Numbered from the stretch's first letter, positions 1-7,146 are shown. The stretch: 14,112 nt of DNA from an uncultured Eubacteriaceae bacterium (GCA_947630385.1 CANRHG010000031.1:1-14112); one strand, 5' to 3'. A program made the numbers and translations. Notes: generated by a model from the letters alone, not told the origin.

Positions 1-1706
1 AAAAAGATTTGGCCGCGGAGGATATACAAATTGTTCCTTACAAAAACCGGGGTCTGATCGCAAAAGGTAGGGAAGAATGCATTCGAAACTACCTACAAAA
101 ACTTTTAGACGATCCATCGTTTTCACTCTCCCTTGAACGTTACGACGAGTTTGAAGATGCCTTTTTAGAAGGCGGCGAGGTTTTTACAAATTACGAACGT
201 CAAACGCTTGAAAAGATCATCAACGAAAAACTCGCTTTCCTGAACATGACGGCCAATGAAGCCTCGTTCCGTAAACTTAGAAATTTTGTTGAGATCCAAA
301 TCAAGAGAAACCGTACCGGATTTTATCTTGAGGGACCGGCGCCAAAGGGCCCGTTTAACGAGTTGACCGAAGAGCTTTACGATCTTTTGGTTTTGTACTT
401 TAAGATCACCGAAAACGAAAGCGAAAAAGCCTACTTGGACGATTTCGTCGAAACTCTGATGATCCGAAAGGACAACAAATACAACGATAAACTTGTAGAT
501 ATCCAGTTGCTTACCCGTAATTTTATTAAAAATATCTCCCGTACTATTGGCGTTGAGCTCCGGGACGATTACGAGTTTTTTGAAAGTTTTTCGAGTCACT
601 TAAATTCGATTCAAAAGGAAGAAGATTCTTTTTACGAGTCAAATCCGTTTGTCGACCAGATCGTTTTGGAAAACCAAAACATCCTCAAAGCCGTCAAAGA
701 AAACATCGCCGAAATCGAAGAGTTCTTTGGGCGTAAGCTCAACGAGACCGATATCGCCTACATCGTCGTTCACATCTGCGCGGCGCTGGAGCGAAAAGAA
801 TCCCATAAAGAAAAGATCAACACGGTCCTCATCTGTAACGCCGGAATCGGCACGAGTCGACTCCTCGAACAACGTCTTAAAAAACACTTCAACTTAAAAG
901 AGATCGCGATTCAAACCCTTCAAGAACCGATTAAAAATGTACCGAATCAGCTGGTCATCTCAACGGTCGATTTAGATAGAAGGGATCTTGATTATATAAA
1001 GGTACGGCCGATCCTGACGGATGAAGATTACATTAAAATCGGTAAAGCCATTGAGACGATACGAAGCGGTCCGGTAGAGCCTGAAGAAACGGCCAAAGAC
1101 GAGGAAGATCCGATCGCGCACCTGATTCAAAACATAAACGAGACCATTCTGGACCTTTCGCTAAGTAAGTACGACCAGGCCGAGCGCATCGATAAATTAA
1201 TTCTTAAACACCTCGGTTATAACGAACGCCAAAACCCCCGCTTGTACGAACTTTTAACTCCCGATATGATCCAGCTCAACGTCCGGGCGGACGACTGGAG
1301 GGATGCCGTGGTCTCGGCCGGAAAGCTACTGCTCGATAAAGGGCTGATCGAAGAAAGTTACATCGATTCTTGTCTACGGATGATCGAAGATTTCGGCCCG
1401 TATATGTTGATCGGGGAGAGGATTCTACTTCCGCATAGTAAAGTTGAGCCGGGTAACAAAGACGTTGGATTTTCATTGATACGGTTTGATAAAGATATCC
1501 TTTTAGAAAACGGCAGAAGTTTCCGCTACGTTTGCTTCATGAGCGCCGTTGATGAACGAAAACATTTGAGAGCTCTGTTTACGTTAGGAAATCTTATTCA
1601 GAATAAAGATTATTTAAGAAAGCTTGATCAGGCGCAGTCGGAAGTTGAAGTTTATCAAATCCTCAGGGATTTTGATTATTTGGAACTTCCGATCAGTCAG
1701 TTTTAG
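1..1706 (+). CDS. BglG/LicR-family PRD transcriptional regulator with EIIB and EIIA domains, 5' partial
   Basis: This is a sugar-responsive activator whose activity is normally set by PTS phosphorylation. The frame is open from base 3, so the TTG at 9 is probably internal. The first residues (GLIAKGREECIRNYL) match the stretch that follows the N-terminal HTH domains in LicR/MtlR-type proteins, so the DNA-binding part lies outside the window. Counting from the TTG at 9, a PRD-like region spans about 30-260. The second PRD keeps His197 (FSSHL) and His255 (YIVVHICAALER), while the first PRD seems to lack its usual His (LRNFVEIQIKR). An EIIB-like domain follows with Cys276 (CNAGIGTS), and a C-terminal mannitol/fructose-type EIIA domain runs from about 415 to 565 with His476 (LLPHS). 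The free EIIA gene starts 12 bases downstream, so it most likely regulates the adjacent PTS genes. The family is certain; the substrate is unknown. Confidence 0.9.
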   Translation, partial: KDLAAEDIQIVPYKNRGLIAKGREECIRNYLQKLLDDPSFSLSLERYDEFEDAFLEGGEVFTNYERQTLEKIINEKLAFLNMTANEASFRKLRNFVEIQIKRNRTGFYLEGPAPKGPFNELTEELYDLLVLYFKITENESEKAYLDDFVETLMIRKDNKYNDKLVDIQLLTRNFIKNISRTIGVELRDDYEFFESFSSHLNSIQKEEDSFYESNPFVDQIVLENQNILKAVKENIAEIEEFFGRKLNETDIAYIVVHICAALERKESHKEKINTVLICNAGIGTSRLLEQRLKKHFNLKEIAIQTLQEPIKNVPNQLVISTVDLDRRDLDYIKVRPILTDEDYIKIGKAIETIRSGPVEPEETAKDEEDPIAHLIQNINETILDLSLSKYDQAERIDKLILKHLGYNERQNPRLYELLTPDMIQLNVRADDWRDAVVSAGKLLLDKGLIEESYIDSCLRMIEDFGPYMLIGERILLPHSKVEPGNKDVGFSLIRFDKDILLENGRSFRYVCFMSAVDERKHLRALFTLGNLIQNKDYLRKLDQAQSEVEVYQILRDFDYLELPISQF

Positions 1707-1718
1707 AAAGGCAGTAAA

Positions 1719-2147
1719 TTGAGCGCTTTTAACTTTAACGAAGAAAATGTTTTATTAAAACAAGAATTAAAATCCTGGGAAGAAGCTATTAGGGAAGGCT
1801 GTCGTTTACTGGAAAAACAGGGAAAAGTAGAGGACGTTTACGCTGATAATATAATTCAAAAAGTAAACGAACTCGGACCGTACATCGTCCTGTGCGAAGG
1901 TTTTGCCATGCCTCACGCCAGGCCAGAGGAAGGGGTCAAAGAATTGGGGTATTCTCTGATCACGACCGAAGAGCCCGTCGATTTTTTAGGGAACGACGTT
2001 CAAATCATTTTAACGTTGGCGGCCCCGGACAACAACAGTCACATCGACCTGCTTCAACAAATCGTAGAGCTTGCAAACAGCGGAATGCTCGACGATATTA
2101 AAAACGTTAATTCTTTAGAAGAATTAAATAAAATTCTAAATTCATAA
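1719..2147 (+). CDS. PTS EIIA component, ascorbate/mannitol-type (UlaC-like)
   Basis: This 142-residue cytoplasmic protein passes phosphate from HPr to the partner EIIB. The start is TTG at 1719, preceded by an AAAGG ribosome site at about 1707-1711, 12 bases after the regulator stop. The fold signature is clear: a helical N-terminus, then ELGPYIVLCEGFAMPHARPEEGV with the phosphoryl-accepting His66 in the MPHA motif, then a typical ending with QQIVELAN. It resembles the EIIA domain at the C-terminus of the upstream regulator, as expected for this family. The EIIB gene begins 11 bases downstream, so the two are translated from one message. The nearest family is UlaC/SgaA (ascorbate-type EIIA); the real substrate could be another sugar or sugar acid. 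Confidence 0.92.
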   Translation: MSAFNFNEENVLLKQELKSWEEAIREGCRLLEKQGKVEDVYADNIIQKVNELGPYIVLCEGFAMPHARPEEGVKELGYSLITTEEPVDFLGNDVQIILTLAAPDNNSHIDLLQQIVELANSGMLDDIKNVNSLEELNKILNS

Positions 2148-2158
2148 AGGAGATTCAG

Positions 2159-2443
2159 ATGAAAAAATTTGCAGCGGTTTGTGGATCCGGTTTAGGATCC
2201 AGCTTTATGGTAGAAATGAACATCGATAAAGCTTTAAAGGAATTAGGTTTAAGCGATTACTCGGTCTCTCATTCGGATCTTGGTGGCGCCTCTCCGTCTA
2301 TGGCGGATTACTTTGTCGTCGGTAGGGATTTGGAAAAACCGGCCGCCCATCTTGGTAATTTGATCGTCTTAAACAGCATCATCGATTATCAGGAATTAAA
2401 AGACCGTTTGGAAGAAGTTCTTAAAAACGACGGTTTAATCTGA
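2159..2443 (+). CDS. PTS EIIB component, ascorbate/lactose-type (UlaB-like)
   Basis: This 94-residue EIIB protein takes phosphate from EIIA and passes it to the sugar during transport. The active-site Cys8 lies in the loop VCGSGLGSS right after the first beta strand, the standard place for the lactose/cellobiose and ascorbate EIIB superfamily. The length is normal for a free EIIB. An AAAGGAG ribosome site lies just before the ATG at 2159. It sits between the EIIA and EIIC genes; the EIIC start is 169 bases away, across a hairpin-rich spacer, unlike the 11-base gap on its other side. The ascorbate type is inferred mainly from the EIIC partner. Confidence 0.92.
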   Translation: MKKFAAVCGSGLGSSFMVEMNIDKALKELGLSDYSVSHSDLGGASPSMADYFVVGRDLEKPAAHLGNLIVLNSIIDYQELKDRLEEVLKNDGLI

Positions 2444-2450
2444 CAAAAAA

Positions 2451-2477
2451 CACTAGCTGGTCGCGACCCAGCTAGTG
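2451..2477 (+). other. Perfect stem-loop just after the EIIB gene
   Basis: A 10-bp perfect stem (CACTAGCTGG at 2451-2460 pairing with CCAGCTAGTG at 2468-2477) closes a 7-base loop, eight bases after the EIIB stop. On the plus strand no U-tract follows (CTCTTAAATGG), so it is a poor terminator for this operon. It more likely marks an RNA processing or decay barrier. An A6 run sits on its 5' side (2445-2450), so read on the minus strand it looks like an intrinsic terminator and could stop antisense transcription. Confidence 0.6.
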
Positions 2478-2494
2478 CTCTTAAATGGTTTTAC

Positions 2495-2512
2495 TAAGCT
2501 TGGTTAAGCTTA
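2495..2512 (+). other. Small stem-loop with HindIII-like arms in the IIB-IIC spacer
   Basis: TAAGCTT (2495-2501) pairs with AAGCTTA (2506-2512) around a GGTT loop, giving a 7-bp stem. It is the second of three hairpins in this spacer. Each AAGCTT arm is itself a palindrome, so part of the symmetry is trivial. No function is claimed. Confidence 0.35.
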
Positions 2513-2553
2513 ATGGTTCTTCTTTATTCTACAGTAAAAACAGTGGTTCAATT

Positions 2554-2594
2554 AAGTTTTAATCGATTTCTCTCAACCGATTAAAGCTTTTATT
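2554..2594 (+). terminator. Terminator-like hairpin in front of the EIIC gene
   Basis: AAGTTTTAATCG (2554-2565) pairs with CGATTAAAGCTT (2578-2589), a 12-bp stem with one G:U pair and a 12-base loop, followed by TTTTATT (2588-2594). It lies 19 bases upstream of the EIIC start and just before its ribosome site. It could be a weak terminator or attenuator that lowers EIIC output relative to EIIA and EIIB. The stem is AT-rich, so termination would be partial at best. Confidence 0.5.
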
Positions 2595-2612
2595 CCATAT
2601 TGAAAGGTTAAA

Positions 2613-3971
2613 ATGAATTCTTTTCTTAATGCGATCGTTGATATATTTAGCGAACCCGCGATACTCGTAGCGCTGATTGCCGTTTTAGGCTTAGCGCTTC
2701 AAAAAAAGAGCATCAGTGATATTATTTCCGGTGGGCTTAAAACCTTCGTAGGTTTCTTGGTTCTGACCGGTGGTTCGGGAATCGTACAAAACGCCTTGGC
2801 GCCGTTTTCCGAAATGTTCCAACATGCCTTTAATACCCAGGGGATCGTTCCGAACAACGAAGCCATCGTTGCCGTTGCTTTGTCCGATTACGGAACACTT
2901 TCGGCCCTTGTCATGTTGTTGGGGATGATCTGTAACGTTATCATCGCCCGTTTTTCTAACTTTAAATTTATCTACCTGACTGGTCACGCCACGCTTTACA
3001 TGGCCTGTATGATCGCGGTCATTCTCAGTGTTTCGGGTATGTCTTTCCCGATGGTTCTCATCTTTGGCGGAATTTTACTCGGTATTGTCAATACAATTAT
3101 GCCTGCCTTGTGTCAACCGTTTATGAAAGGAATAACCGGTACCGACGCAATTGCCCTCGGCCATACGGGAGATATAGGTTACGCTCTCTCGGGTTGGGCA
3201 GGAAAAATTTTTTCAAAGAATAAAACTTCGACCGAGGATATCAACTTCCCACAGAGCCTCGTTTTCTTAAGAGATTCTACGGTTTCGATTTCCATCACTA
3301 TGTCGGTGATTTACCTCATCGTTGCTTTGTTCTGTGGACCTACCTTTATTCAAGAAAATTTATCGGACGGTACGAATTATCTGGTCTACGCCTTAACGCA
3401 GGCGGGAACCTTCGCCGCTGGGGTATTTGTCATCTTAGCCGGTGTCCGTTTGATCCTAAACGAAATTCTACCAGCCTTTAAAGGGATTTCAGAAAAATTG
3501 GTCCCGAGCTCCATTCCGGCTTTAGATTGCCCGATCGTGTATCCGTATGCGCCAAACGCCGTTTTGATCGGATTCTTAGTTTCCTTCCTAACCGGTGTCG
3601 TCTGTATGTTCATCATGATCTTTACCGGAATGACCGTCGTCCTTCCCGGTGTTGTACCACACTTCTTCTATGGCGCTACGTCAGGTGTTTTTGGGAACTC
3701 AACCGGAGGCGTCAAAGGTTGCGTACTCGGCGGAATCATCAACGGTATCATCGTCAGTTTCTTACCTCTACCACTGCTTCCGATCATGGGGAGCCTCGGA
3801 TTTGCCGGAACTTCATTCTCCGATTCGGATTACGGCGCGGTTGGAGGCGTGCTTGGTTTATTAAACAGCATCGGTGGGCAGGTTGCTATTATGGTCGGTA
3901 TCGTCGTACTGCTTGTCATCGTCATTGGTCTGTCTTATTACTTTGGTAAGAGAGGCGAAATCAACGAATAG
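2613..3971 (+). CDS. PTS EIIC permease, ascorbate family (UlaA/SgaT-like)
   Basis: This 452-residue polytopic membrane protein forms the sugar channel of the PTS. Recognisable ascorbate-family blocks are LKTFVGFLVLTGGSGIV (about 42-58), a conserved LTGH segment near 128, IALGHTGDIGYALSGW, ALDCPIVYPYAPNAVLIGF, and VVLPGVVPHFFYGATSGVFGN. The length is normal for UlaA. Its start, ATG at 2613, has a GAAAGG ribosome site about 7 bases upstream. It ends the operon and is followed by a strong terminator. The 169-base spacer to the EIIB gene is unusual for such an operon. Because UlaA homologues in Bacillota often sit in operons for substrates not yet defined, ascorbate is only the family name here, not a substrate claim. 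Confidence 0.93.
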   Translation: MNSFLNAIVDIFSEPAILVALIAVLGLALQKKSISDIISGGLKTFVGFLVLTGGSGIVQNALAPFSEMFQHAFNTQGIVPNNEAIVAVALSDYGTLSALVMLLGMICNVIIARFSNFKFIYLTGHATLYMACMIAVILSVSGMSFPMVLIFGGILLGIVNTIMPALCQPFMKGITGTDAIALGHTGDIGYALSGWAGKIFSKNKTSTEDINFPQSLVFLRDSTVSISITMSVIYLIVALFCGPTFIQENLSDGTNYLVYALTQAGTFAAGVFVILAGVRLILNEILPAFKGISEKLVPSSIPALDCPIVYPYAPNAVLIGFLVSFLTGVVCMFIMIFTGMTVVLPGVVPHFFYGATSGVFGNSTGGVKGCVLGGIINGIIVSFLPLPLLPIMGSLGFAGTSFSDSDYGAVGGVLGLLNSIGGQVAIMVGIVVLLVIVIGLSYYFGKRGEINE

Positions 3972-3981
3972 GGAAAAATAC

Positions 3982-4010
3982 ACAAAAGGGGCGAAAGCCC
4001 TTTTTGTTTT
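3982..4010 (+). terminator. Intrinsic terminator of the PTS operon
   Basis: ACAAAAGGGGC (3982-3992) pairs with GCCCTTTTTGT (3997-4007) around a GAAA tetraloop, giving 11 pairs including one G:U, with T-rich sequence through 4010. It starts 10 bases after the EIIC stop. Confidence 0.9.
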
Positions 4011-4342
4011 GCCAAATTTTATACATTCCTTAAATTTTCTTTCAACTATCTTAATCCGACTTTTTTTCTAATATTAAATCAGGGGTTTTAAGAAAAAAAT
4101 TCCCTTATCATCAATTCCTCTTTGATTTGTCGTTCAGATGAATCCGTCTAGAAATTTCCACGAAAAGTTTTGTTACTTTCGCAAGATCTTCCCCTAACAC
4201 AGAAAATAAAGAATAATGGCGATTTAACTATGCCATTTTAGAGAATTTATTTCTGGAAAATAGGATAAACTATATCGTGAAGTTTTATAAATTTCATTTA
4301 GCAAAGGGAAATTAACATTAAACTAGCGGAAGGGGAGTTTAT
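4011..4342. other. AT-rich intergenic stretch before the phosphatase gene
   Basis: No gene is seen in this stretch. A possible weak sigma-A promoter is TTTAGA-N18-TAGGAT, ending about 75 bases before the GTG start; both hexamers match only 4 of 6. A 6-bp hairpin (AATGGC ... GCCATT, about 4215-4239) is followed by four T residues but is weak. I saw no convincing sigma-B-type promoter, which would have been informative in front of an RsbU-like gene. Confidence 0.4.
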
Positions 4343-6127
4343 GTGAGTACGAGTAACAAGCGAACGGGAAAACTTAGAAATTTCTTTAACCGGATAACGG
4401 TCAAACAGATCACTTTGATCATAATTTTTGGAGTCGTGATCAGCGTAGCTTCCTGTATCATAGGATATATCGAGTTTTCTACGACCATTCGGGATACTTA
4501 TAACAAGCAGGCTTACAATATTGCAAAATTTGTCAAAGAAAACATCGATTTAACCGAGTACGAACAGGACATGAGCGTACTTTCAAAGAATTTCTTTGAA
4601 GTTTCAAATCCCGATTTTACGCAAATCAGTGAACAACCAGGCTATAAAGAATTGGTAAAACAGGCTGATTATTTACAAAAAAGCATTGAAGGTCTAGACG
4701 TCTTTATTGGAAATTACAGCGATTCTTATCTTGAAGAAATAACTCGCTACGCAGTAGCAACCAACGACCAAGAACTTTTAGATACCCTTGAAGAAGAGAA
4801 TGGGGATATTGTTTGCAGTTATTACCGTAGTCCAGATATTGTCCCTGCAAACCGTAAGGCTAACGAACCGGGAGGACTCTTTATAACTTCTGGTAAAGAA
4901 CAGGAAGCACTACACAGGTTGTATGAAAGTAAAACTACGCAGTATCAGGATACGGAAATCGTTATAGAAGATGAAACCAATGAAAGCTTTAACTTGTTTT
5001 CCGTACTCGAACCGCTTCTAAACGATTCTGGAGATATTATTGGATTTATTAACATTTCTATTCGGATCGGTGTGCTTCAACAGTTGCTCTCACGGTATCT
5101 ACTCTTGGTAGGCTTTCTGACTATTTTGATTGGGGTTATCTTTATACTTATTTATATATACCTGAATCACCGCATGTTTATTGACCCAATTCTTTCGATA
5201 ATTAAGGGTACGAGTACTTTTGTTCAAAACAACAATCAAATCACCGAAACCCTAAACGAGATCAAGACGGGCGATGAAATTCAGACCCTAGCCGAAAGTA
5301 TCTTAAAACTTGAAAAAGACATCAACGCGTATATTAAAAACTTGGCCGAAGTGACCGCGGAACGCGAACGCGTTCAGACGGAACTTGACTTGGCTACGAC
5401 CATTCAAATGAGCATGTTGCCTCAGGAGATTCCTGGAATTTCCGCCAGAGAAGAGTTCGATATTTACGCTCTTATGAATCCCGCCCGGGAAGTCGGAGGC
5501 GATTTTTACAATTATTATTTGATCGATGACGACCATTTGGGTTTTGTCGTCGGCGACGTTTCCGGTAAAGGCGTTCCGGCCGCTCTGTTTATGATGATTG
5601 GGACCATCTTAATTAAAACGGAATCCCTTCCGGAAGCAGCGGCTAACGAAATCATCGAAAAGGTCAACGACATCCTCAGCGAAAATAACGCTGAAATGTT
5701 GTTTATTACGGCCTGGATGGGGATCTATGAAATCTCGACCGGAACGATAACCTTTGTAAACGCCGGTCACGAACCGCCGCTTCTGATTCACGAAAATGGC
5801 GAAATCGAATTTGTAAAGACAAAACCCAATCTAGCCTTGGCCACGTTTGGTGGAATCCCGTATCAACTCAATTCGATCAAGCTTAAAAAAGGAGATAAGA
5901 TCTTCCTGTACACCGATGGGGTCGTCGAAGCTCAAAATGAATCCCAGGAATTCTACAACTCGGCCCGCCTGGTGGATGTTGTGCAGGCTTCCTATAAAGG
6001 TGAAGTCAAAGACGTCGTTAAAGCCATTCGGGAAGATATCGATGTCTTTGTCGATGGAGCCGAACAGTTCGACGATATTACAATTTTTGGACTGGAGGTA
6101 AAAGAAGAACCGGAAAATTCCGATTAA
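4343..6127 (+). CDS. Membrane-anchored RsbU/SpoIIE-type PP2C serine phosphatase
   Basis: This 594-residue signalling phosphatase would dephosphorylate an anti-anti-sigma (STAS) type protein. TM1 is at about 22-43, an extracytoplasmic sensor region at about 44-250, TM2 at about 252-274 and a HAMP-like linker with coiled coil at about 280-350 (LEKDINAYIKNLAEVTAERERVQTE is its central part). The SpoIIE/PP2C domain follows from about 355, after the typical ATTIQMSMLP. Metal-binding acidic residues are in place: Asp387 (GGDFY), Asp405 (GDVSGKG), Asp525 (YTDGVVEA) and Asp577/578 (FDDIT). The start is GTG at 4343 with AGGGGAG at 4331-4337. The ATG two bases earlier reads ATG-TGA and cannot be used. 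It stands alone with its own terminator; no kinase or STAS partner is next to it, so its target is unknown. Confidence 0.92.
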   Translation: MSTSNKRTGKLRNFFNRITVKQITLIIIFGVVISVASCIIGYIEFSTTIRDTYNKQAYNIAKFVKENIDLTEYEQDMSVLSKNFFEVSNPDFTQISEQPGYKELVKQADYLQKSIEGLDVFIGNYSDSYLEEITRYAVATNDQELLDTLEEENGDIVCSYYRSPDIVPANRKANEPGGLFITSGKEQEALHRLYESKTTQYQDTEIVIEDETNESFNLFSVLEPLLNDSGDIIGFINISIRIGVLQQLLSRYLLLVGFLTILIGVIFILIYIYLNHRMFIDPILSIIKGTSTFVQNNNQITETLNEIKTGDEIQTLAESILKLEKDINAYIKNLAEVTAERERVQTELDLATTIQMSMLPQEIPGISAREEFDIYALMNPAREVGGDFYNYYLIDDDHLGFVVGDVSGKGVPAALFMMIGTILIKTESLPEAAANEIIEKVNDILSENNAEMLFITAWMGIYEISTGTITFVNAGHEPPLLIHENGEIEFVKTKPNLALATFGGIPYQLNSIKLKKGDKIFLYTDGVVEAQNESQEFYNSARLVDVVQASYKGEVKDVVKAIREDIDVFVDGAEQFDDITIFGLEVKEEPENSD

Positions 6128-6131
6128 AATT

Positions 6132-6173
6132 AAAGCTCTACTTTACTGCTTTGGGAGAAAGTAGAGCTTTTTT
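6132..6173 (+). terminator. Terminator between convergent genes, probably bidirectional
   Basis: AAAGCTCTACTTT (6132-6144) pairs perfectly with AAAGTAGAGCTTT (6158-6170), followed by a T6 run (6168-6173) on the plus strand. It starts five bases after the phosphatase stop. Read on the minus strand the hairpin is followed by AATTTTAATC, so it can also end the membrane-protein gene at 6214-6897. A smaller GGACC/GGTCC inverted repeat (6174-6178 and 6190-6194) lies between the two. Confidence 0.9.
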
Positions 6174-6213
6174 GGACCGAAGTTGCGTTGGTCCTATGGA
6201 CTTAAAATATGGT

Positions 6214-6897
6214 TCACGAATAGACGTAAAAAAGTCCGAGTCCGATCATAAACATGTAAGCTATGGTTTTTGGGATCATGAGCATTCCGACTGCCGGATA
6301 TTTTTTTGAAAAAAGTACAACCGGCAGGTAACAGGCAAAACTGATTAAAATCGCCGGAGACATCATCCAAAAATGACCGTAGGGACCCGAGCTGACCAAC
6401 GTAAAAAGATAGAAGTCACAAAATCCGGTCACAATAAAAGGCAGATTTCGGTAGATTCCCCATTTAAGATTTCCCTCGTGACTGAACCAATTGTTTTGTG
6501 GAAAAAGACATAAAACGATTCTAAGGACCGCCGTGATCCAAAGCAAGCTCCCGACAATAGGGGAGACGGCTATATCCGGAAACAAAGTTTTCCAGATATA
6601 AAAAAGAATGATATAAAAGATGGTCATCGTGATCGACGACACCATCAGCCCCAGACCGCTATTCCACTGAAGTTTTGGACTTTCTCCTTTAAAAGCGATT
6701 AAAATTCTCGGGACTAAGTGAAAGGCGTCTCCTGCTCCAAGGATCAAAGATAAGTAGGCAAATAAAAGAACAGCCGGAGCTTTGGTAGCGTTAAGAAAAA
6801 AGATTATTGTCGCTACAGCTATATAAAGGAGATAGACGATACAAAAGGACGCTTCAAACAGTTTTCCTATATTTCGAGTTTTAACGGATTCGTTCAT
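6214..6897 (-). CDS. Integral membrane protein of unknown function, about seven TM segments
   Basis: I do not recognise this 227-residue protein. It is almost entirely hydrophobic, with likely TM segments near 17-36, 41-58, 81-101, 114-135, 150-169, 178-196 and 203-225. The most distinctive stretch is GAGDAFHLVPRI (54-65), which puts Asp and His in or next to the second membrane segment and looks conserved-motif-like. Other polar points are KLQWNSGLG near 75-83 and IPKTIAYM near 208-215. There is no signal peptidase site, kinase or transporter signature. The start is supported by a GGAGGT ribosome site (6903-6908) five bases before ATG. It is monocistronic, convergent with the phosphatase and divergent from the first MATE gene; the palindromes in front of it suggest repressor control. 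Confidence 0.8.
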   Translation of the reverse strand: MNESVKTRNIGKLFEASFCIVYLLYIAVATIIFFLNATKAPAVLLFAYLSLILGAGDAFHLVPRILIAFKGESPKLQWNSGLGLMVSSITMTIFYIILFYIWKTLFPDIAVSPIVGSLLWITAVLRIVLCLFPQNNWFSHEGNLKWGIYRNLPFIVTGFCDFYLFTLVSSGPYGHFWMMSPAILISFACYLPVVLFSKKYPAVGMLMIPKTIAYMFMIGLGLFYVYS

Positions 6898-6917
6898 ATA
6901 AGACCTCCATTAAGAAT

Positions 6918-6960
6918 ACTATATATAGTAAAAACCAAATTTAATTCAACTAAATATAGT
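6918..6960 (-). promoter_or_regulatory. Two ACTA-N4-TAGT palindromes overlapping a promoter
   Basis: ACTATATATAGT at 6918-6929 (inside the 14-bp palindrome TACTATATATAGTA, 6917-6930) and ACTAAATATAGT at 6949-6960 are near-identical dyads whose centres are 31 bp apart, about three helix turns. On the minus strand a -35-like TTGAAT (6944-6949) touches the upstream copy and the -10-like TATATA lies inside the downstream copy, at a spacing of 16 or 18. This is the layout of a dimeric repressor controlling the 7-TM protein. The regulator is not visible in the window. Confidence 0.5.
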
Positions 6961-7034
6961 CAGATATTTATTTGTTCAAGTTTACCTATAGCTATCATAT
7001 AACAAAATTTATGGTGAATTTTTCAAGTTTCGCT

Positions 7035-7064
7035 TTGACTTTTCTTCAAAAAATATTTTAAAAT
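7035..7064 (+). promoter_or_regulatory. Sigma-A-type promoter for the first MATE gene
   Basis: TTGACT (7035-7040) and TAAAAT (7059-7064) each match the consensus at 5 of 6 positions and are 18 bp apart. Transcription would begin around 7071-7073, exactly at the foot of the following hairpin. No other plus-strand gene lies upstream. Confidence 0.6.
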
Positions 7065-7072
7065 AATTACAG

Positions 7073-7123
7073 ACGTGTAGCACTTGAACCGCGTAAATCC
7101 AGTTAAGTGCTGCACGTTTTTTT
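7073..7123 (+). terminator. Intrinsic terminator in the MATE leader (attenuator or tiny RNA)
   Basis: ACGTGTAGCACTT (7073-7085) pairs with AAGTGCTGCACGT (7105-7117), 13 pairs with one G:U, and is followed by T7 (7117-7123). It sits between a good promoter and the MATE ribosome site (GAAGG, 7135-7139). The only gene upstream is on the other strand, so it has no upstream gene to terminate. It therefore looks like a conditional stop in the 5' leader, or the end of an RNA of about 50 bases. The 19-base loop region contains CCGCGTAAATCC; I match it to no riboswitch class I know. Confidence 0.7.
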
Positions 7124-7146
7124 ATTTTTATAAAGAAGGTATTTAA

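Noticed and set aside
2485..2562. A 25-codon reading frame in the IIB-IIC spacer that ends inside the terminator-like hairpin, like a leader peptide
   Set aside because: It has no ribosome site before its ATG and no run of regulatory codons; such a frame is expected by chance in 169 bases.
2691..2987. A 98-codon minus-strand frame inside the EIIC gene
   Set aside because: It is antisense to strongly conserved permease sequence, and has no ribosome site or recognisable protein.
7073..7123. A known riboswitch (preQ1, guanidine or T-box type) in front of the first MATE gene
   Set aside because: Only one hairpin is present and none of the consensus elements of these classes can be seen.
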